Of a stretch of DNA of 64,000 nucleotides, positions 33,282 to 42,907 are shown piece after piece (the stretch's first letter is position 1; every line of letters begins with the position of its first letter). The translations under genes were made by a program, and so were the position numbers. This stretch comes from Bradyrhizobium sp. SRS-191 (GTDB taxonomy: Bacteria; Pseudomonadota; Alphaproteobacteria; Rhizobiales; Xanthobacteraceae). The notes under the pieces are model-generated. The model saw only the letters and a list, made by a program, of their open reading frames with translations, was not told where the DNA came from and made no database searches. The stretch spans positions 1 through 64,000 of the forward strand of contig NZ_JANBVS010000020.1 in assembly GCF_024586915.1 (NCBI RefSeq). Reading direction: 5' to 3'.

Positions 33282-35363
33282 ATGTCCGACACGACCGCCT
33301 CGATCGACGCCCAGAGCAATCCGCTGCTCGCGGCCTGGGACACCCCGCACCAGACACCGCCCTTCGACGCGATCAGGCCCGAGCATTTCCTGCCGGCCTT
33401 CGAGCGCGCCTTCGCCGATCACACTGCCGAAATCGCAGCAATTTCCCACGATCCGGCGGAGCCCGACTTCGCCAACACCATCACGGCGCTGGAGCGCTCG
33501 GGCAAGCTGCTCTCCAAGGTCGCGGCGGTGTTCTACGATCTCGTCTCGGCGCATTCCAACCCGGCGATTCTGGAGATCGACAAGGAGGTGTCGCTGCGGA
33601 TGGCGCGGCACTGGAACCCGATCATGATGAATGCCGTGCTGTTTGGCCGCATCGCGCTGCTCTACGACAACCGCAAGACGCTCACGCTGACCGGCGAGGA
33701 GCAGCGGCTGCTGGAGCGCACCTACACCCGCTTCCGCCGCGCCGGCGCCGGCCTCAAGGACGAGGCCAAGGCGCGCATGGCCGAGATCAACGAGCAGCTC
33801 GCCCAGCTCGGCACCACCTTCAGCCATCACGTGCTCGGCGACGAGCAGGACTGGTTCCTGGAGCTCGGCGAGGATGACCGTGCCGGCCTCTCCGACAGCT
33901 TCGTCGCCGCTGCCAAGGCTGCGGCGGAGGAGCGCGGCATGCCCGGCAAGGCGATCGTGACCCTGTCGCGCTCCTCGGTCGAGCCGTTCCTGCAGAGCTC
34001 CGCCCGCCGCGACCTGCGCGAGAAGGTGTTCAAGGCCTTCACCGCGCGCGGCGACAATGGCAATGCCAACGACAACAACGCGGTCATCGGCCAGATCCTG
34101 GCGCTGCGCGAGGAATCCGCCAAGATCATGGGCTTCCCGAACTTCGCGGCCTATCGCCTGGAGGATTCCATGGCGAAGACGCCGGAGGCGGTGCGCGGCC
34201 TGTTGGAGCGGGTGTGGAAGCCGGCGCGTGCCAAGGCGCTGGCCGATCGCGACCAGTTGCAGGCGCTGATCGCGGAGGAGGGCGGCAACTTCAAGCTCGA
34301 GGCCTGGGACTGGCGCTACTACGCCGAGAAGCTGCGCCAGGCGAAGGCCAACTTCGATGACGCGTCGATCAAGCCGTATCTCTCGCTCGACAACATGGTC
34401 GCGGCCGCGTTCGACTGCGCGACGCGGCTGTTCGGCATCACTTTCGCCGAGCGCAAGGACATCCCGGTCTGGCATCCGGACGTCCGGGTGTGGGAGATCA
34501 AGGCGCCCGACGGCAGCCACAAGGCGCTGTTCTATGGCGACTACTTCGCGCGGCCCTCGAAGCGCTCCGGCGCCTGGATGACCTCGCTGCGCGACCAGCA
34601 GAAGCTCGACGGCGACACCGCGCCCTTGATCATCAACGTCTGCAACTTCGCCAAGGGTGCCGACGGCCAGCCCTCGCTGCTGTCGCCGGACGATGCCCGC
34701 ACCTTGTTCCACGAGTTTGGTCACGGCCTGCACGGCATCCTCTCCAACGTGACCTATCCGTCGCTGTCCGGCACGTCGGTCTTCACAGATTTCGTCGAGC
34801 TGCCGTCGCAGCTCTACGAGCACTGGCAGGAGCGCCCCGAGGTGCTGCAGACCTTCGCGAAGCACTACCAGACCGGCGAGCCACTGCCGCAGGATCTGCT
34901 CGAGCGCTTCCTGGCGGCGCGCCGCTTCAACCAGGGCTTTGCCACGGTGGAGTTTGTGTCGTCGGCGCTGATCGATCTGGAATTCCACACCCAGCCGGCG
35001 TCGGCGTCGAAGGACGTGCGCGCGTTCGAAAAGGCCGAGTTGGAGAAGATCGGCATGCCCCAGGAGATCGCGCTGCGCCATCGGCCGACCCAATTCGGCC
35101 ACATCTTCTCGGGAGACCATTATGCGGCGGGCTATTACAGCTACATGTGGTCGGAGGTGATGGATGCGGATGCCTTCGGCGCCTTCGAGGAAGCCGGCAA
35201 CATCTTCGATCCTGCGGTGGCCAAGCGGCTCCACGACAATGTCTACTCGTCGGGCGGCTCGCTCGATCCCGAGGCGGCTTACGTCGCCTTCCGCGGCCGC
35301 GAGCCCGAGCCTGACGCGCTGCTGCGCCGGCGCGGCCTGCTCGATATCCCCGCGGCGGCTTGA
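33282..35363 (+). CDS. dcp: M3-family metallopeptidase (Dcp/oligopeptidase A type), 693 aa
   Basis: This is a large zinc oligopeptidase. The zinc site is HEFGHGLHG, with the third ligand Glu in the downstream FVELPSQLYEHW region. The active-site loop near the C-terminus reads GDHYAAGYYSYMWSEVMDAD, characteristic of peptidyl-dipeptidase Dcp and oligopeptidase A. It has no signal peptide and should be cytoplasmic. It degrades short peptides, including cleaved signal peptides. Length is normal for Dcp. Dcp versus PrlC cannot be settled without alignment. Confidence 0.92.
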   Translation: MSDTTASIDAQSNPLLAAWDTPHQTPPFDAIRPEHFLPAFERAFADHTAEIAAISHDPAEPDFANTITALERSGKLLSKVAAVFYDLVSAHSNPAILEIDKEVSLRMARHWNPIMMNAVLFGRIALLYDNRKTLTLTGEEQRLLERTYTRFRRAGAGLKDEAKARMAEINEQLAQLGTTFSHHVLGDEQDWFLELGEDDRAGLSDSFVAAAKAAAEERGMPGKAIVTLSRSSVEPFLQSSARRDLREKVFKAFTARGDNGNANDNNAVIGQILALREESAKIMGFPNFAAYRLEDSMAKTPEAVRGLLERVWKPARAKALADRDQLQALIAEEGGNFKLEAWDWRYYAEKLRQAKANFDDASIKPYLSLDNMVAAAFDCATRLFGITFAERKDIPVWHPDVRVWEIKAPDGSHKALFYGDYFARPSKRSGAWMTSLRDQQKLDGDTAPLIINVCNFAKGADGQPSLLSPDDARTLFHEFGHGLHGILSNVTYPSLSGTSVFTDFVELPSQLYEHWQERPEVLQTFAKHYQTGEPLPQDLLERFLAARRFNQGFATVEFVSSALIDLEFHTQPASASKDVRAFEKAELEKIGMPQEIALRHRPTQFGHIFSGDHYAAGYYSYMWSEVMDADAFGAFEEAGNIFDPAVAKRLHDNVYSSGGSLDPEAAYVAFRGREPEPDALLRRRGLLDIPAAA

Positions 35364-35370
35364 GGTGAGG

Positions 35371-36009
35371 ATGATGGCAGTTGTTCGTGTCGTTCTCGCT
35401 GCGCTGACGCTCGTGCTCGGCGCGAGCGCGGCGAGCGCCCATCCGCATGTCTGGGTCACCGCGACCAGCGAGCTGCTCTATGCGGCCGACGGCACGGTGA
35501 CCGGCGTGCGCCACGCCTGGACCTTCGACGACATGTTCGCGACCTATGCGCTGCAGGGGCTCGAGACCAAGCAGAAGGGCGTCTACACCCGCGAGGAGCT
35601 GGCGCCGCTGGCGCAGACCAACGCCGAGTCGCTGAAGGAATATGCCTACTTCACCTTCATCAAGGCGGATGGCCGCAAGCAGAAGCTGGTCGATCCCGTC
35701 GACTACTACCTCGAATACAAGGACACCAAGCTGACCCTGCACTTCACGCTGCCGCTGAAGGCGCCGGTGAAGCCGAGGGATCTGCAGGTCGAGGTCTACG
35801 ATCCCAGCTATTTCATCGATTTCCAGATGGCGGAGAAGGATCCCGTCAAGCTGGTCAGTGCTCCCGCAGGCTGCAAGTTCGGCCTGGTGAGACCGAGCGA
35901 CGGCGGCACCGTCGCGCAGACCATGAACGAACAGACATTCCTGAGCGGCGGGGCGAACGCCAATTTCGGAATGAACTTCGCCAACAAGATCTCAGTGGAA
36001 TGTCCATGA
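35371..36009 (+). CDS. DUF1007 periplasmic protein, 212 aa
   Basis: A signal peptide (ends ASAASA) is followed at once by HPHVWVTATSELLYAADGTV; the exposed N-terminal HPH motif is a likely metal-binding site. The remainder fits DUF1007, found next to nickel/cobalt efflux genes. The stop overlaps the start of the downstream transporter gene, so the two form a unit. It may hand nickel or cobalt to, or sense it for, the transporter (inference). Confidence 0.85.
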   Translation: MMAVVRVVLAALTLVLGASAASAHPHVWVTATSELLYAADGTVTGVRHAWTFDDMFATYALQGLETKQKGVYTREELAPLAQTNAESLKEYAYFTFIKADGRKQKLVDPVDYYLEYKDTKLTLHFTLPLKAPVKPRDLQVEVYDPSYFIDFQMAEKDPVKLVSAPAGCKFGLVRPSDGGTVAQTMNEQTFLSGGANANFGMNFANKISVECP

Positions 36010-37205
36010 CACCTCGCCCCAGCTCCGCCCGACCGTTTCTCACTTGCGCCGCGATCCTCGCGGCGCTTTTGGCTGCCGACGCTGCCTCGCATGTGCTGCT
36101 CGCCAAGTCGCCGTTCGGCGCGCCGGCGGAGCCGCAGGTCGGCGGCATCGTCGGCTGGATCCTGGCCAAGCAATCGGAATTCTACCGGCAGATGTCGTCG
36201 ACGATCCGTGCGGCCAAGGAGGATGGCTCGGCGGTGTGGTGGCTGCTGGCCATCTCCTTTGCTTATGGCATCTTCCATGCGGCCGGGCCCGGCCACGGCA
36301 AGGCGGTGATCGCCTCCTATCTCGTCGCCAACCAGGAGACGGCGAAGCGCGGCATCGTGCTGTCGTTCGCCTCGGGCCTGATGCAGGCCCTGGTCGCGGT
36401 CGCCATCGTCGGCATCGGCGCGGTGCTGCTCAACGCGACGGCGGCCACGATGTGCAGCGCCGAGAAGGTGGTGGAGATCGCGAGCTACGGCCTGATCGCG
36501 CTGCTCGGCGCGCGGCTGGTGTGGGTCAAGGGCTCAGCGTTCCTGCGGACGTGGCAGCCGGCGACGCCGGCGCTTGCGCTGGCTGGTGCGCCAGCGGCGG
36601 CCGTGGCGCCGTCAGCGCATGATCATGGCCACGCCCATGATCATCAGCATCGCGCGCAGCATGATCATCATGGCCACGACCACCATCATGGCCATGACCA
36701 CCACGGGCACGATCATCACGGCCATGATCACCACGGTCACGTGCACACGCAGGCGGCGGCGCACGGTCACGCCCATCATGACCACGTGCATCACGACCAC
36801 GTCCACGGCGACGATTGCGGCTGCGGCCATTCCCACGGGCCCGCGCCGAGCGAGCTCGCCGGTCCCGGCGGCTGGCAGCGCGGCTTCCAGGCGATCTTCG
36901 CCGCCGGCATCCGCCCGTGCTCGGGCGCGATCCTGGTGCTGGTGTTCGCCCTGGCGCAGGGCATGTTCTGGGCCGGCGTTGCCGCCACCATCGTGATGGG
37001 CATGGGCACGGCGATCACCGTCGCGACCATCGCCGTCATCGCAGTGGCCGCCAAGGACATCGCCCGCCGCCTCAGCGCCGGCCGAGACGGCGGCGGCGCC
37101 CTGATCATGCGGGGCTTGGAGTTCGGGGCGGCCGGGCTGGTGTTGTTGTTCGGCGCAGGCCTGCTGCTCGGCTACATGGCAGCGGAACGGACGACCTGCT
37201 TCTGA
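36000..37205 (+). CDS. Nickel/cobalt efflux protein (RcnA-like), 401 aa
   Basis: This inner-membrane transporter of the NicO/RcnA group has about six membrane segments. The first conserved site is FAYGIFHAAGPGHGKAVIAS, containing the HxxGPGHxK signature. A cytoplasmic loop of about 70 residues is extremely His/Asp-rich (repeated HDHHGHDHH). After it, AAGIRPCSGAILVLVFALAQ carries the second signature with Arg-Pro-Cys. The pair with DUF1007 is typical in alphaproteobacteria. Direction is most likely export of excess nickel or cobalt, by analogy to RcnA. Confidence 0.9.
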   Translation: MSMTPRPSSARPFLTCAAILAALLAADAASHVLLAKSPFGAPAEPQVGGIVGWILAKQSEFYRQMSSTIRAAKEDGSAVWWLLAISFAYGIFHAAGPGHGKAVIASYLVANQETAKRGIVLSFASGLMQALVAVAIVGIGAVLLNATAATMCSAEKVVEIASYGLIALLGARLVWVKGSAFLRTWQPATPALALAGAPAAAVAPSAHDHGHAHDHQHRAQHDHHGHDHHHGHDHHGHDHHGHDHHGHVHTQAAAHGHAHHDHVHHDHVHGDDCGCGHSHGPAPSELAGPGGWQRGFQAIFAAGIRPCSGAILVLVFALAQGMFWAGVAATIVMGMGTAITVATIAVIAVAAKDIARRLSAGRDGGGALIMRGLEFGAAGLVLLFGAGLLLGYMAAERTTCF

Positions 37206-37837
37206 GCGGCGCGGGCTTCGTCGCTCCGCACTCGGCCGACACGGCCACCTCGGCGTACTGGATGCTCCGCCTGCGCGGGGCATGACAGCGGATGAGATTG
37301 CCCAGCTCGAGCAACGCCACCAGTGTCGTCCCGGCCTTGAGCCGGGATCCATACTCCGCGGCGCTCGTGATTGAGCGAGCTGCCAACTCCAAGCCTGCCT
37401 CAAACCGCTCCCTGTGGTTATGGGTCCCTGCGTTCGCAGGGACGACAGCGGAGGTTTTAGCGAGAGCGTGCCTCACAACAGGTGTCGTCCGGCAAGCCGC
37501 GAACGCGCGACAGCGCGGTCTTGGCGCCGACCCGGGACCCATACTCCGCGGCAGTCGTGATTGAGAGAGCTGCCAACTACAAGCCTGCCTCAAACCGCTC
37601 CCTGTGGTTATGGGTCCCTGCGTTCGCAGGGACGACAGCGGAGGCTTTGGTGAGAGCGGGCTCCAAAACATGTGTCGTCCCTGCGAACGCAGGGACCCAT
37701 ACCGCGGATGCTGTCGAGGGACGGGGCTGTTAGCGGCGCGTCTCATCGCGGCCGGTGGTGATGGGCCCCGGCTCAAGGCCGGGACGACACCGAGGGGGGG
37801 GGATGCAGCGTACCGGATGGCGGAGAGCTAATAGCGC
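37206..37837. repeat. Palindromic repeat cluster with a ~100-bp tandem duplication
   Basis: Elements of the 'gtcgtcccggcc...gggtccctgcgttcgcaggga' family occur at 37322-37450, 37482-37640 and 37672-37792. The segments ending at 37450 and 37640 (from 'actccgcggc') are nearly identical over about 100 bases, a tandem duplication. A short 'gcgtactggatg' hairpin at 37252-37288 recurs at 57630-57670. No gene is visible. Confidence 0.75.
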
Positions 37838-39892
37838 CTACCCATGCCCCTGCGGCCGCAGTGCGCGGCCCAAGGCCATCAGCGGGAAGTAGTGGCGGTA
37901 CATGCCGTAGCGGAGCATGAAGGCGCGCGAGAGTTCGGGGCCCTGCATCAGTCGTTCCTGCAAGGAGGGGTCGTTCAGCTTGATGGTCTGGCCGACGCCG
38001 TAGCCGGGGAAGCCGGTGCCGGTGAATTCGGGCTCGTCCCAGGTGCCGGCGGACTGGCGCTCGACCAGCCACATGCAGCCACGCTCGATCGCGTCCCTGT
38101 CATCAGGGCGATTGGCGGCGAGCAGCGCCATCAGCGCCCACGCCGTTTGCGACGCCGTGGTGGTGCCGCGGCCGACCGCGCTGACATCCATGTAGGACGC
38201 GCAGCTCTCGCCCCAGCCGCCATCGGCTTGCTGGTTGGCGACCAGCCAGTCGCAGGCCCGGACGATATAGGGCTGGGTCATGTCCTCGCCGATCGCGGCC
38301 AGCGCCGGCAGCACCGCGCCGGTGCCGTAGACGTAGTTGACGCCCCAGCGGCCGAACCAGGGGCCGCTCGGCTCCTGCTCGCGCCGGATATAGTCCAGCG
38401 CCTGCACCATCGACGGGTGGTTGCGCGAAATGCCGAGCTTGCCGAACGCCTCGACGATATGAGCTGTCACGTCGACCGAGGGAGGATCGAGCGCCTCGCC
38501 GTAATCGCAGAACGGAATCTTGGTCAGGATCTTCTGGTTGTTGTCCTTGTCGAACGCGCCCCAGCCGCCGCCCTGGCTCTGCATGCCGATCAGCCAGTCG
38601 ACGCCGAGCTGGATCGCCTCGTCGATGCCCTTGGCCTTCCACTTGGGATCGTGGCGCAGCGGCGCCAGCGCGATCAGCGCGACTGCCGTGTCGTCCGTGT
38701 CCGGATAGTAGTTGTTGGCGTATTCGAACGCCCAGCCGCCGGGCTTGACGTGCGGCAGCTTCATCGACCAGTCGCCGGGCACGCGCACCTGGCGGTCGAG
38801 CACCCAGTTCACCGCCTTGTCGACGGCTTCGGGATAGTCGCCGAGCACGCCGGCATCGTCGAAGGCGAGCAAGGTCAGGATCGTGTCCCAGACCGGGCTG
38901 TTGGTGGCCTGGATGTAGGTGGCGTCGCCGACATCGACGCGCCAGCCGGGGTCGTTGAGCGCATCGAGGCCCTTGGCGAGCACCGGATGGTTGAGCGGAT
39001 AACCTTCCGTGTAGAGCGCCATCAGGCCGTAGATCCAGGGCGGCTGGATGCCGCCCCAGGCGCCGTCGAAATCCTGGTGACGGATCATCCATTCCAGCAC
39101 GCGGCTGGTCGCGGCGGGGCGGAACAGGCCGAGATTGAGCTTGTTGCCGAGGTTCTGCAGGGCGTGCAGCACCTTGTCGGCGCCGCGGAAGAACTTGTCC
39201 CAGCCGCCGGCATTGGCCTTGACCGGCAGCTCGTAGTCGAACGCGGCGCGCCCGCGCGGAAACAGCGCATCGAGCCGGTTCTCCGGCGGCAGCGGCCGGC
39301 TCGGCCGCTTCGCCGAGAGCACCGCGATCGGCATCAACGTCGCGCGGGCCCATTGCGCAAAATTGTAGATCGAGAACGGAAACCAGAGCGGAAACCAGAT
39401 CACTTCGGGCGGGATGTTGGGGGTCTTCTCCCACGGCCATTCGCCGATCAGCGCCAGCCAGTAGCGCGTGAACACGCGGATGTTGCGCAGGCCGCCCTTG
39501 GCCTCGATCCACTCCCGCGCCCGGCGTACCGCCGGCTCGTCATCGCGGAAGCCGAGCGAGCGGAGCGCCGCATAGGCCTCGACGGTGGCGTTGATGTCGC
39601 CATTGGGCGCGCCGAAATAGACCTGCCAGGCGCCGTCCGGGCGCTGGCTGTCCAGCAGCGACTGGCCGAGGCGCTTGCGCAGCGGATGATCCTCGAGCCC
39701 CATGAACCAGAGGGCGAGACACCATTGCGCCTCCATGCAGGCGTTGGACTCGGCGCGGCCGACCCAGTGTCCGTCCGGCTTCTGGCTGGCGATCAGCCAG
39801 TCCGCCGCGGCCCGCACGGTCGATTGCAGGGCGGTCTGATAGTTTCCCGGGTCGCGCTGCGCGCGCGCGGAGGCCGAGTTGGTCAAAGTCAT
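37838..39892 (-). CDS. shc: Squalene-hopene cyclase, 684 aa
   Basis: This monotopic membrane enzyme cyclises squalene to hopene and hopanol, the first step to hopanoid lipids. The acid motif DTDDTA (Asp-x-Asp-Asp-Thr-Ala) lies near residue 400 in NNYYPDTDDTAVALIAL. Several QW repeats are visible (QKPDGHWVGR, QRPDGAWQVY, QSQGGGWGAFD, QQADGGWGES). Length fits prokaryotic SHC. The start MTLTNSASARAQ at 39892 is preferred over a Met seven codons upstream. No other hopanoid genes are adjacent. Confidence 0.96.
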   Translation of the reverse strand: MTLTNSASARAQRDPGNYQTALQSTVRAAADWLIASQKPDGHWVGRAESNACMEAQWCLALWFMGLEDHPLRKRLGQSLLDSQRPDGAWQVYFGAPNGDINATVEAYAALRSLGFRDDEPAVRRAREWIEAKGGLRNIRVFTRYWLALIGEWPWEKTPNIPPEVIWFPLWFPFSIYNFAQWARATLMPIAVLSAKRPSRPLPPENRLDALFPRGRAAFDYELPVKANAGGWDKFFRGADKVLHALQNLGNKLNLGLFRPAATSRVLEWMIRHQDFDGAWGGIQPPWIYGLMALYTEGYPLNHPVLAKGLDALNDPGWRVDVGDATYIQATNSPVWDTILTLLAFDDAGVLGDYPEAVDKAVNWVLDRQVRVPGDWSMKLPHVKPGGWAFEYANNYYPDTDDTAVALIALAPLRHDPKWKAKGIDEAIQLGVDWLIGMQSQGGGWGAFDKDNNQKILTKIPFCDYGEALDPPSVDVTAHIVEAFGKLGISRNHPSMVQALDYIRREQEPSGPWFGRWGVNYVYGTGAVLPALAAIGEDMTQPYIVRACDWLVANQQADGGWGESCASYMDVSAVGRGTTTASQTAWALMALLAANRPDDRDAIERGCMWLVERQSAGTWDEPEFTGTGFPGYGVGQTIKLNDPSLQERLMQGPELSRAFMLRYGMYRHYFPLMALGRALRPQGHG

Positions 39893-40096
39893 CACGATTC
39901 CTCTGGCGGCCACACGGCGCCGCGACAGCTGTCGAATTCACCCCGCCCTATAGGGAATTTCGCCGCCAAATCCAATCAACAGGCCGTAGCCGACCGGATC
40001 AAAAAGGAAACGAAAGGCGTACGGACGGGGTCTCCCGCGGTCGTGGTTAGCACCCCCATGGGAGCAGGGATGTGACGCCGCTCACGTGCGGTCCGC

Positions 40097-40504
40097 TCAG
40101 GCCGGAAGGTAATTGCGCAGCAAAGGGAGGAAGAAGATCCCGACCGTGATCAGGAAGCCGATCGCCCACAGGATTGAGCGCAACGAGGGCCGGTCGCCGA
40201 TATAGGTCAGCACATAGGCCACGCGGACGATCACGAACAGCACCGACAGCTCGTTGATCAGGTTCTGCGGCGCCCCGCGGAACTCGGCGAGCAACACGGC
40301 GGCGGCAAAGAATGGAAACGCCTCGATGCCGTTCTGGTGGGCACCCAGTGCCCGCTCGCGGATGCCGCCGTCATAAAAGCCGGGATCCCTCGGTCTGGAA
40401 TTGTCGTAGCGGCCCGCACCGTCGACGCTGATCCATTTCGCCGGCACGATCGTTACGAGGTAGAGCATTACGCTGGCGAAAATGCATAGCTCAGCAATCG
40501 TCAT
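40097..40504 (-). CDS. MAPEG-family membrane protein, 135 aa
   Basis: This four-helix MAPEG-type protein has the region GAHQNGIEAFPFFAAAVLLA, which carries the conserved 'R..ra..N..E..p.F' pattern of the family (RALGAHQNGIEAFPFF). Family members include glutathione-dependent membrane enzymes; many bacterial ones are uncharacterised. The start MTIAELCIF has AGGAG upstream. It is divergent from hemH. Confidence 0.85.
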   Translation of the reverse strand: MTIAELCIFASVMLYLVTIVPAKWISVDGAGRYDNSRPRDPGFYDGGIRERALGAHQNGIEAFPFFAAAVLLAEFRGAPQNLINELSVLFVIVRVAYVLTYIGDRPSLRSILWAIGFLITVGIFFLPLLRNYLPA

Positions 40505-40612
40505 GGCTCCTCCAGCCCGCTCCTCCAGCCCGATGACATCGGTGAAATGGCCCTTATCTTGACAATGTCGAAACAAGCCGCCAAGCCTCGCCCTTCACCA
40601 GTCACGGGCATC

Positions 40613-41695
40613 ATGACCGCCGCCATCTCTCTCGACAATGCCAAGCCTGCTGACCTTAAGCCTGCTGACCTCAGGCCTGTTGAGGTCAAGCCCTTGCCGG
40701 CTGCGAGCGCGTCGCGGGTCGGCGTACTGCTGGTCAATCTGGGAACGCCGGATACGGCCGATGCCGCCGGCGTGCGCGTCTATCTCAAGGAATTCCTGTC
40801 CGATCGCCGCGTGATCGAGGACCAGGGCCTGTTGTGGAAGATCATTCTCAACGGCATCATCCTCAACGTCCGGCCGCGCAAGAAGGCCAAGGACTACCAG
40901 TCGATCTGGAACAATGAGAAGAACGAATCGCCGCTGAAGACGATTACGCGCGCGCAGAGCGACAAGCTTGCAGCCGCAATCGCCGACCGCAGCCACGTCG
41001 TCGTCGACTGGGCGATGCGCTACGGCAATCCATCGATGAAGGCCGGGATCGACGGGCTGAAGGCCAGGGGGTGCGATCGCATCCTCGTGGTGCCGCTGTA
41101 TCCGCAATATTCCGCCGCGACCTCCGCGACTGTCTGCGACGAGGCGTTCCGCGTGCTGACCGAGATGCGCGCGCAGCCGACGATCCGGGTGACGCCGCCG
41201 TATTACAATGACGATTTCTACATCGAGGCGCTCGCGGTTTCGATCGAGGAGCACCTCAAGACGCTGCCGTACACGCCCGAGCTGATCGTGGCGTCGTTTC
41301 ACGGCATGCCCAAGGAATATGTCGACAAGGGCGATCCCTATCGCGAGCAGTGCGTCGCCACCACGGAGCTGCTGCGCAAGCGGCTCGGCATGGACGACAC
41401 CAAGCTGCTGCTCACCTTCCAGTCCCGCTTCGGCTTCTCGGAATGGCTGCAGCCCTACACCGACAAGACCATCGAGAAGCTCGCCAAGGACGGCGTCAAG
41501 CGCATCGCCGTTGTCATGCCGGGCTTCGCCGCCGACTGCCTGGAGACGCTGGAGGAAATCTCCGGCGAGAACTGCGAGATCTTCAAGCACAATGGCGGCG
41601 AGGAGTTCTCCGCCGTGCCGTGCCTGAACGACAGCGCTCCGGGTATGGAGGTGCTGAGGCAATTGGTGCTGCGCGAGCTGCAGGGGTGGCTCTAA
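40613..41695 (+). CDS. hemH: Ferrochelatase, 360 aa
   Basis: This enzyme inserts ferrous iron into protoporphyrin IX, the last step of heme synthesis. The N-terminal signature is VGVLLVNLGTPDTADAAGVR, the metal-site His is in VASFHGMPKEYVDKGDPY and the second conserved Glu is in PGFAADCLETLEEI. The first ~25 residues contain a small tandem repeat (ADLKPADLRPVEVKP). ATGs at 40547 and 40565 would add up to 22 residues; I chose 40613 as closest to the family length. Confidence 0.93.
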   Translation: MTAAISLDNAKPADLKPADLRPVEVKPLPAASASRVGVLLVNLGTPDTADAAGVRVYLKEFLSDRRVIEDQGLLWKIILNGIILNVRPRKKAKDYQSIWNNEKNESPLKTITRAQSDKLAAAIADRSHVVVDWAMRYGNPSMKAGIDGLKARGCDRILVVPLYPQYSAATSATVCDEAFRVLTEMRAQPTIRVTPPYYNDDFYIEALAVSIEEHLKTLPYTPELIVASFHGMPKEYVDKGDPYREQCVATTELLRKRLGMDDTKLLLTFQSRFGFSEWLQPYTDKTIEKLAKDGVKRIAVVMPGFAADCLETLEEISGENCEIFKHNGGEEFSAVPCLNDSAPGMEVLRQLVLRELQGWL

Positions 41696-41883
41696 GCCGC
41701 GGCCGTTATTGCCGGCCGTCTAGGTAAGCTCCACCTCGGCACAAGATCGACGAACGCGCGGCCGTCGAAAATATCTTCCTGAACCGCGCCCATCGGACCC
41801 CCGACAAAATCATGCGGCAATCCCTAGATTGTGATTGCTGCAGAGGCTGGTGAGGAGACGCCGTCTCCTCCCTTGGAGGATCC

Positions 41884-42891
41884 ATGAGCGGTTTCGATAT
41901 TTTCGCCATAGCGCTGGTGCTGCTGATCATCTTCACGCTGTACTCCGGCGTGAAGACGGTGCCGCAGGGGTTCGACTGGACCGTCGAGCGGTTCGGCAAA
42001 TACACCGGCACGCTGTCGCCGGGCCTGAACCTCATCGTCCCGTTCTTCGACAAGATCGGGCGCAAGATCAACATGATGGAGCAGGTGATCGACATCCCCG
42101 AGCAGGAGGTCATCACCAAGGACAACGCCACGGTGACGGTGGACGGCGTCGCGTTCTACCAGGTGTTCGACGCGGCGAAGGCGAGCTACGAGGTCGCCAA
42201 CCTCAACCAGGCGATCATCACGTTGACGATGACCAACATCCGCTCGGTGATGGGTTCGATGGATCTCGACCAGGTGCTGTCGCATCGCGACGAGATCAAC
42301 GAGCGGCTGCTGCGCGTCGTCGACGCCGCGGTGTCGCCGTGGGGACTCAAGGTCAACCGCATCGAGATCAAGGACATCGTGCCGCCCGCTGATCTGGTCG
42401 AGGCGATGGGCCGGCAGATGAAGGCCGAGCGCGTCAAGCGTGCCGACATTCTCCAGGCCGAGGGCCAGCGGCAGTCAGAGATTTTGCGCGCGGAAGGCGC
42501 CAAGCAGAGCCAGATCCTGCAGGCCGAGGGCCGGCGCGAATCGGCGTTCCTCGATGCCCAGGCGCGCGAGCGGTCCGCCGAGGCCGAGGCCAAGGCGACG
42601 CAGATGGTGTCGGACGCGATCGGCAAGGGCGACGTCGCGGCGCTCAACTACTTCATCGCCGACAAATACATCAAGGCGTTCGGTCAGCTCGCGGACTCCC
42701 CCAACCAGAAGGTGATCATGCTGCCGATCGAGGCCACGGGCATGCTGGCCTCGCTCGCCGGCATCGGCGAGATCGCCAAGGCGACGTTCGGCGAGAGCGC
42801 GGCCTCGGCCGTCGCCGCCGCACGCCGCGGCGGCTCGGTGCCATCGGCGGGTACACCGCCGAAGCCGCCCGTGCCGCCGCAGCAGGCCTGA
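41884..42891 (+). CDS. SPFH/band 7 membrane protein (paraslipin/QmcA-like), 335 aa
   Basis: One N-terminal membrane helix (FAIALVLLIIFTLYSGVKTV) is followed by a band 7 domain (VPQGFDWTVERFGKYTGTLS and LNLIVPFFDKIGRKINMME). A long Ala/Glu/Arg coiled coil comes next (KAERVKRADILQAEGQRQSE), with a Pro-rich tail. Such proteins build membrane microdomain scaffolds and pair with NfeD proteins. The NfeD gene follows 16 bases later, so the pair is an operon. Confidence 0.93.
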   Translation: MSGFDIFAIALVLLIIFTLYSGVKTVPQGFDWTVERFGKYTGTLSPGLNLIVPFFDKIGRKINMMEQVIDIPEQEVITKDNATVTVDGVAFYQVFDAAKASYEVANLNQAIITLTMTNIRSVMGSMDLDQVLSHRDEINERLLRVVDAAVSPWGLKVNRIEIKDIVPPADLVEAMGRQMKAERVKRADILQAEGQRQSEILRAEGAKQSQILQAEGRRESAFLDAQARERSAEAEAKATQMVSDAIGKGDVAALNYFIADKYIKAFGQLADSPNQKVIMLPIEATGMLASLAGIGEIAKATFGESAASAVAAARRGGSVPSAGTPPKPPVPPQQA

Positions 42892-42907
42892 TCGGAGGAG
42901 GCGTCTC

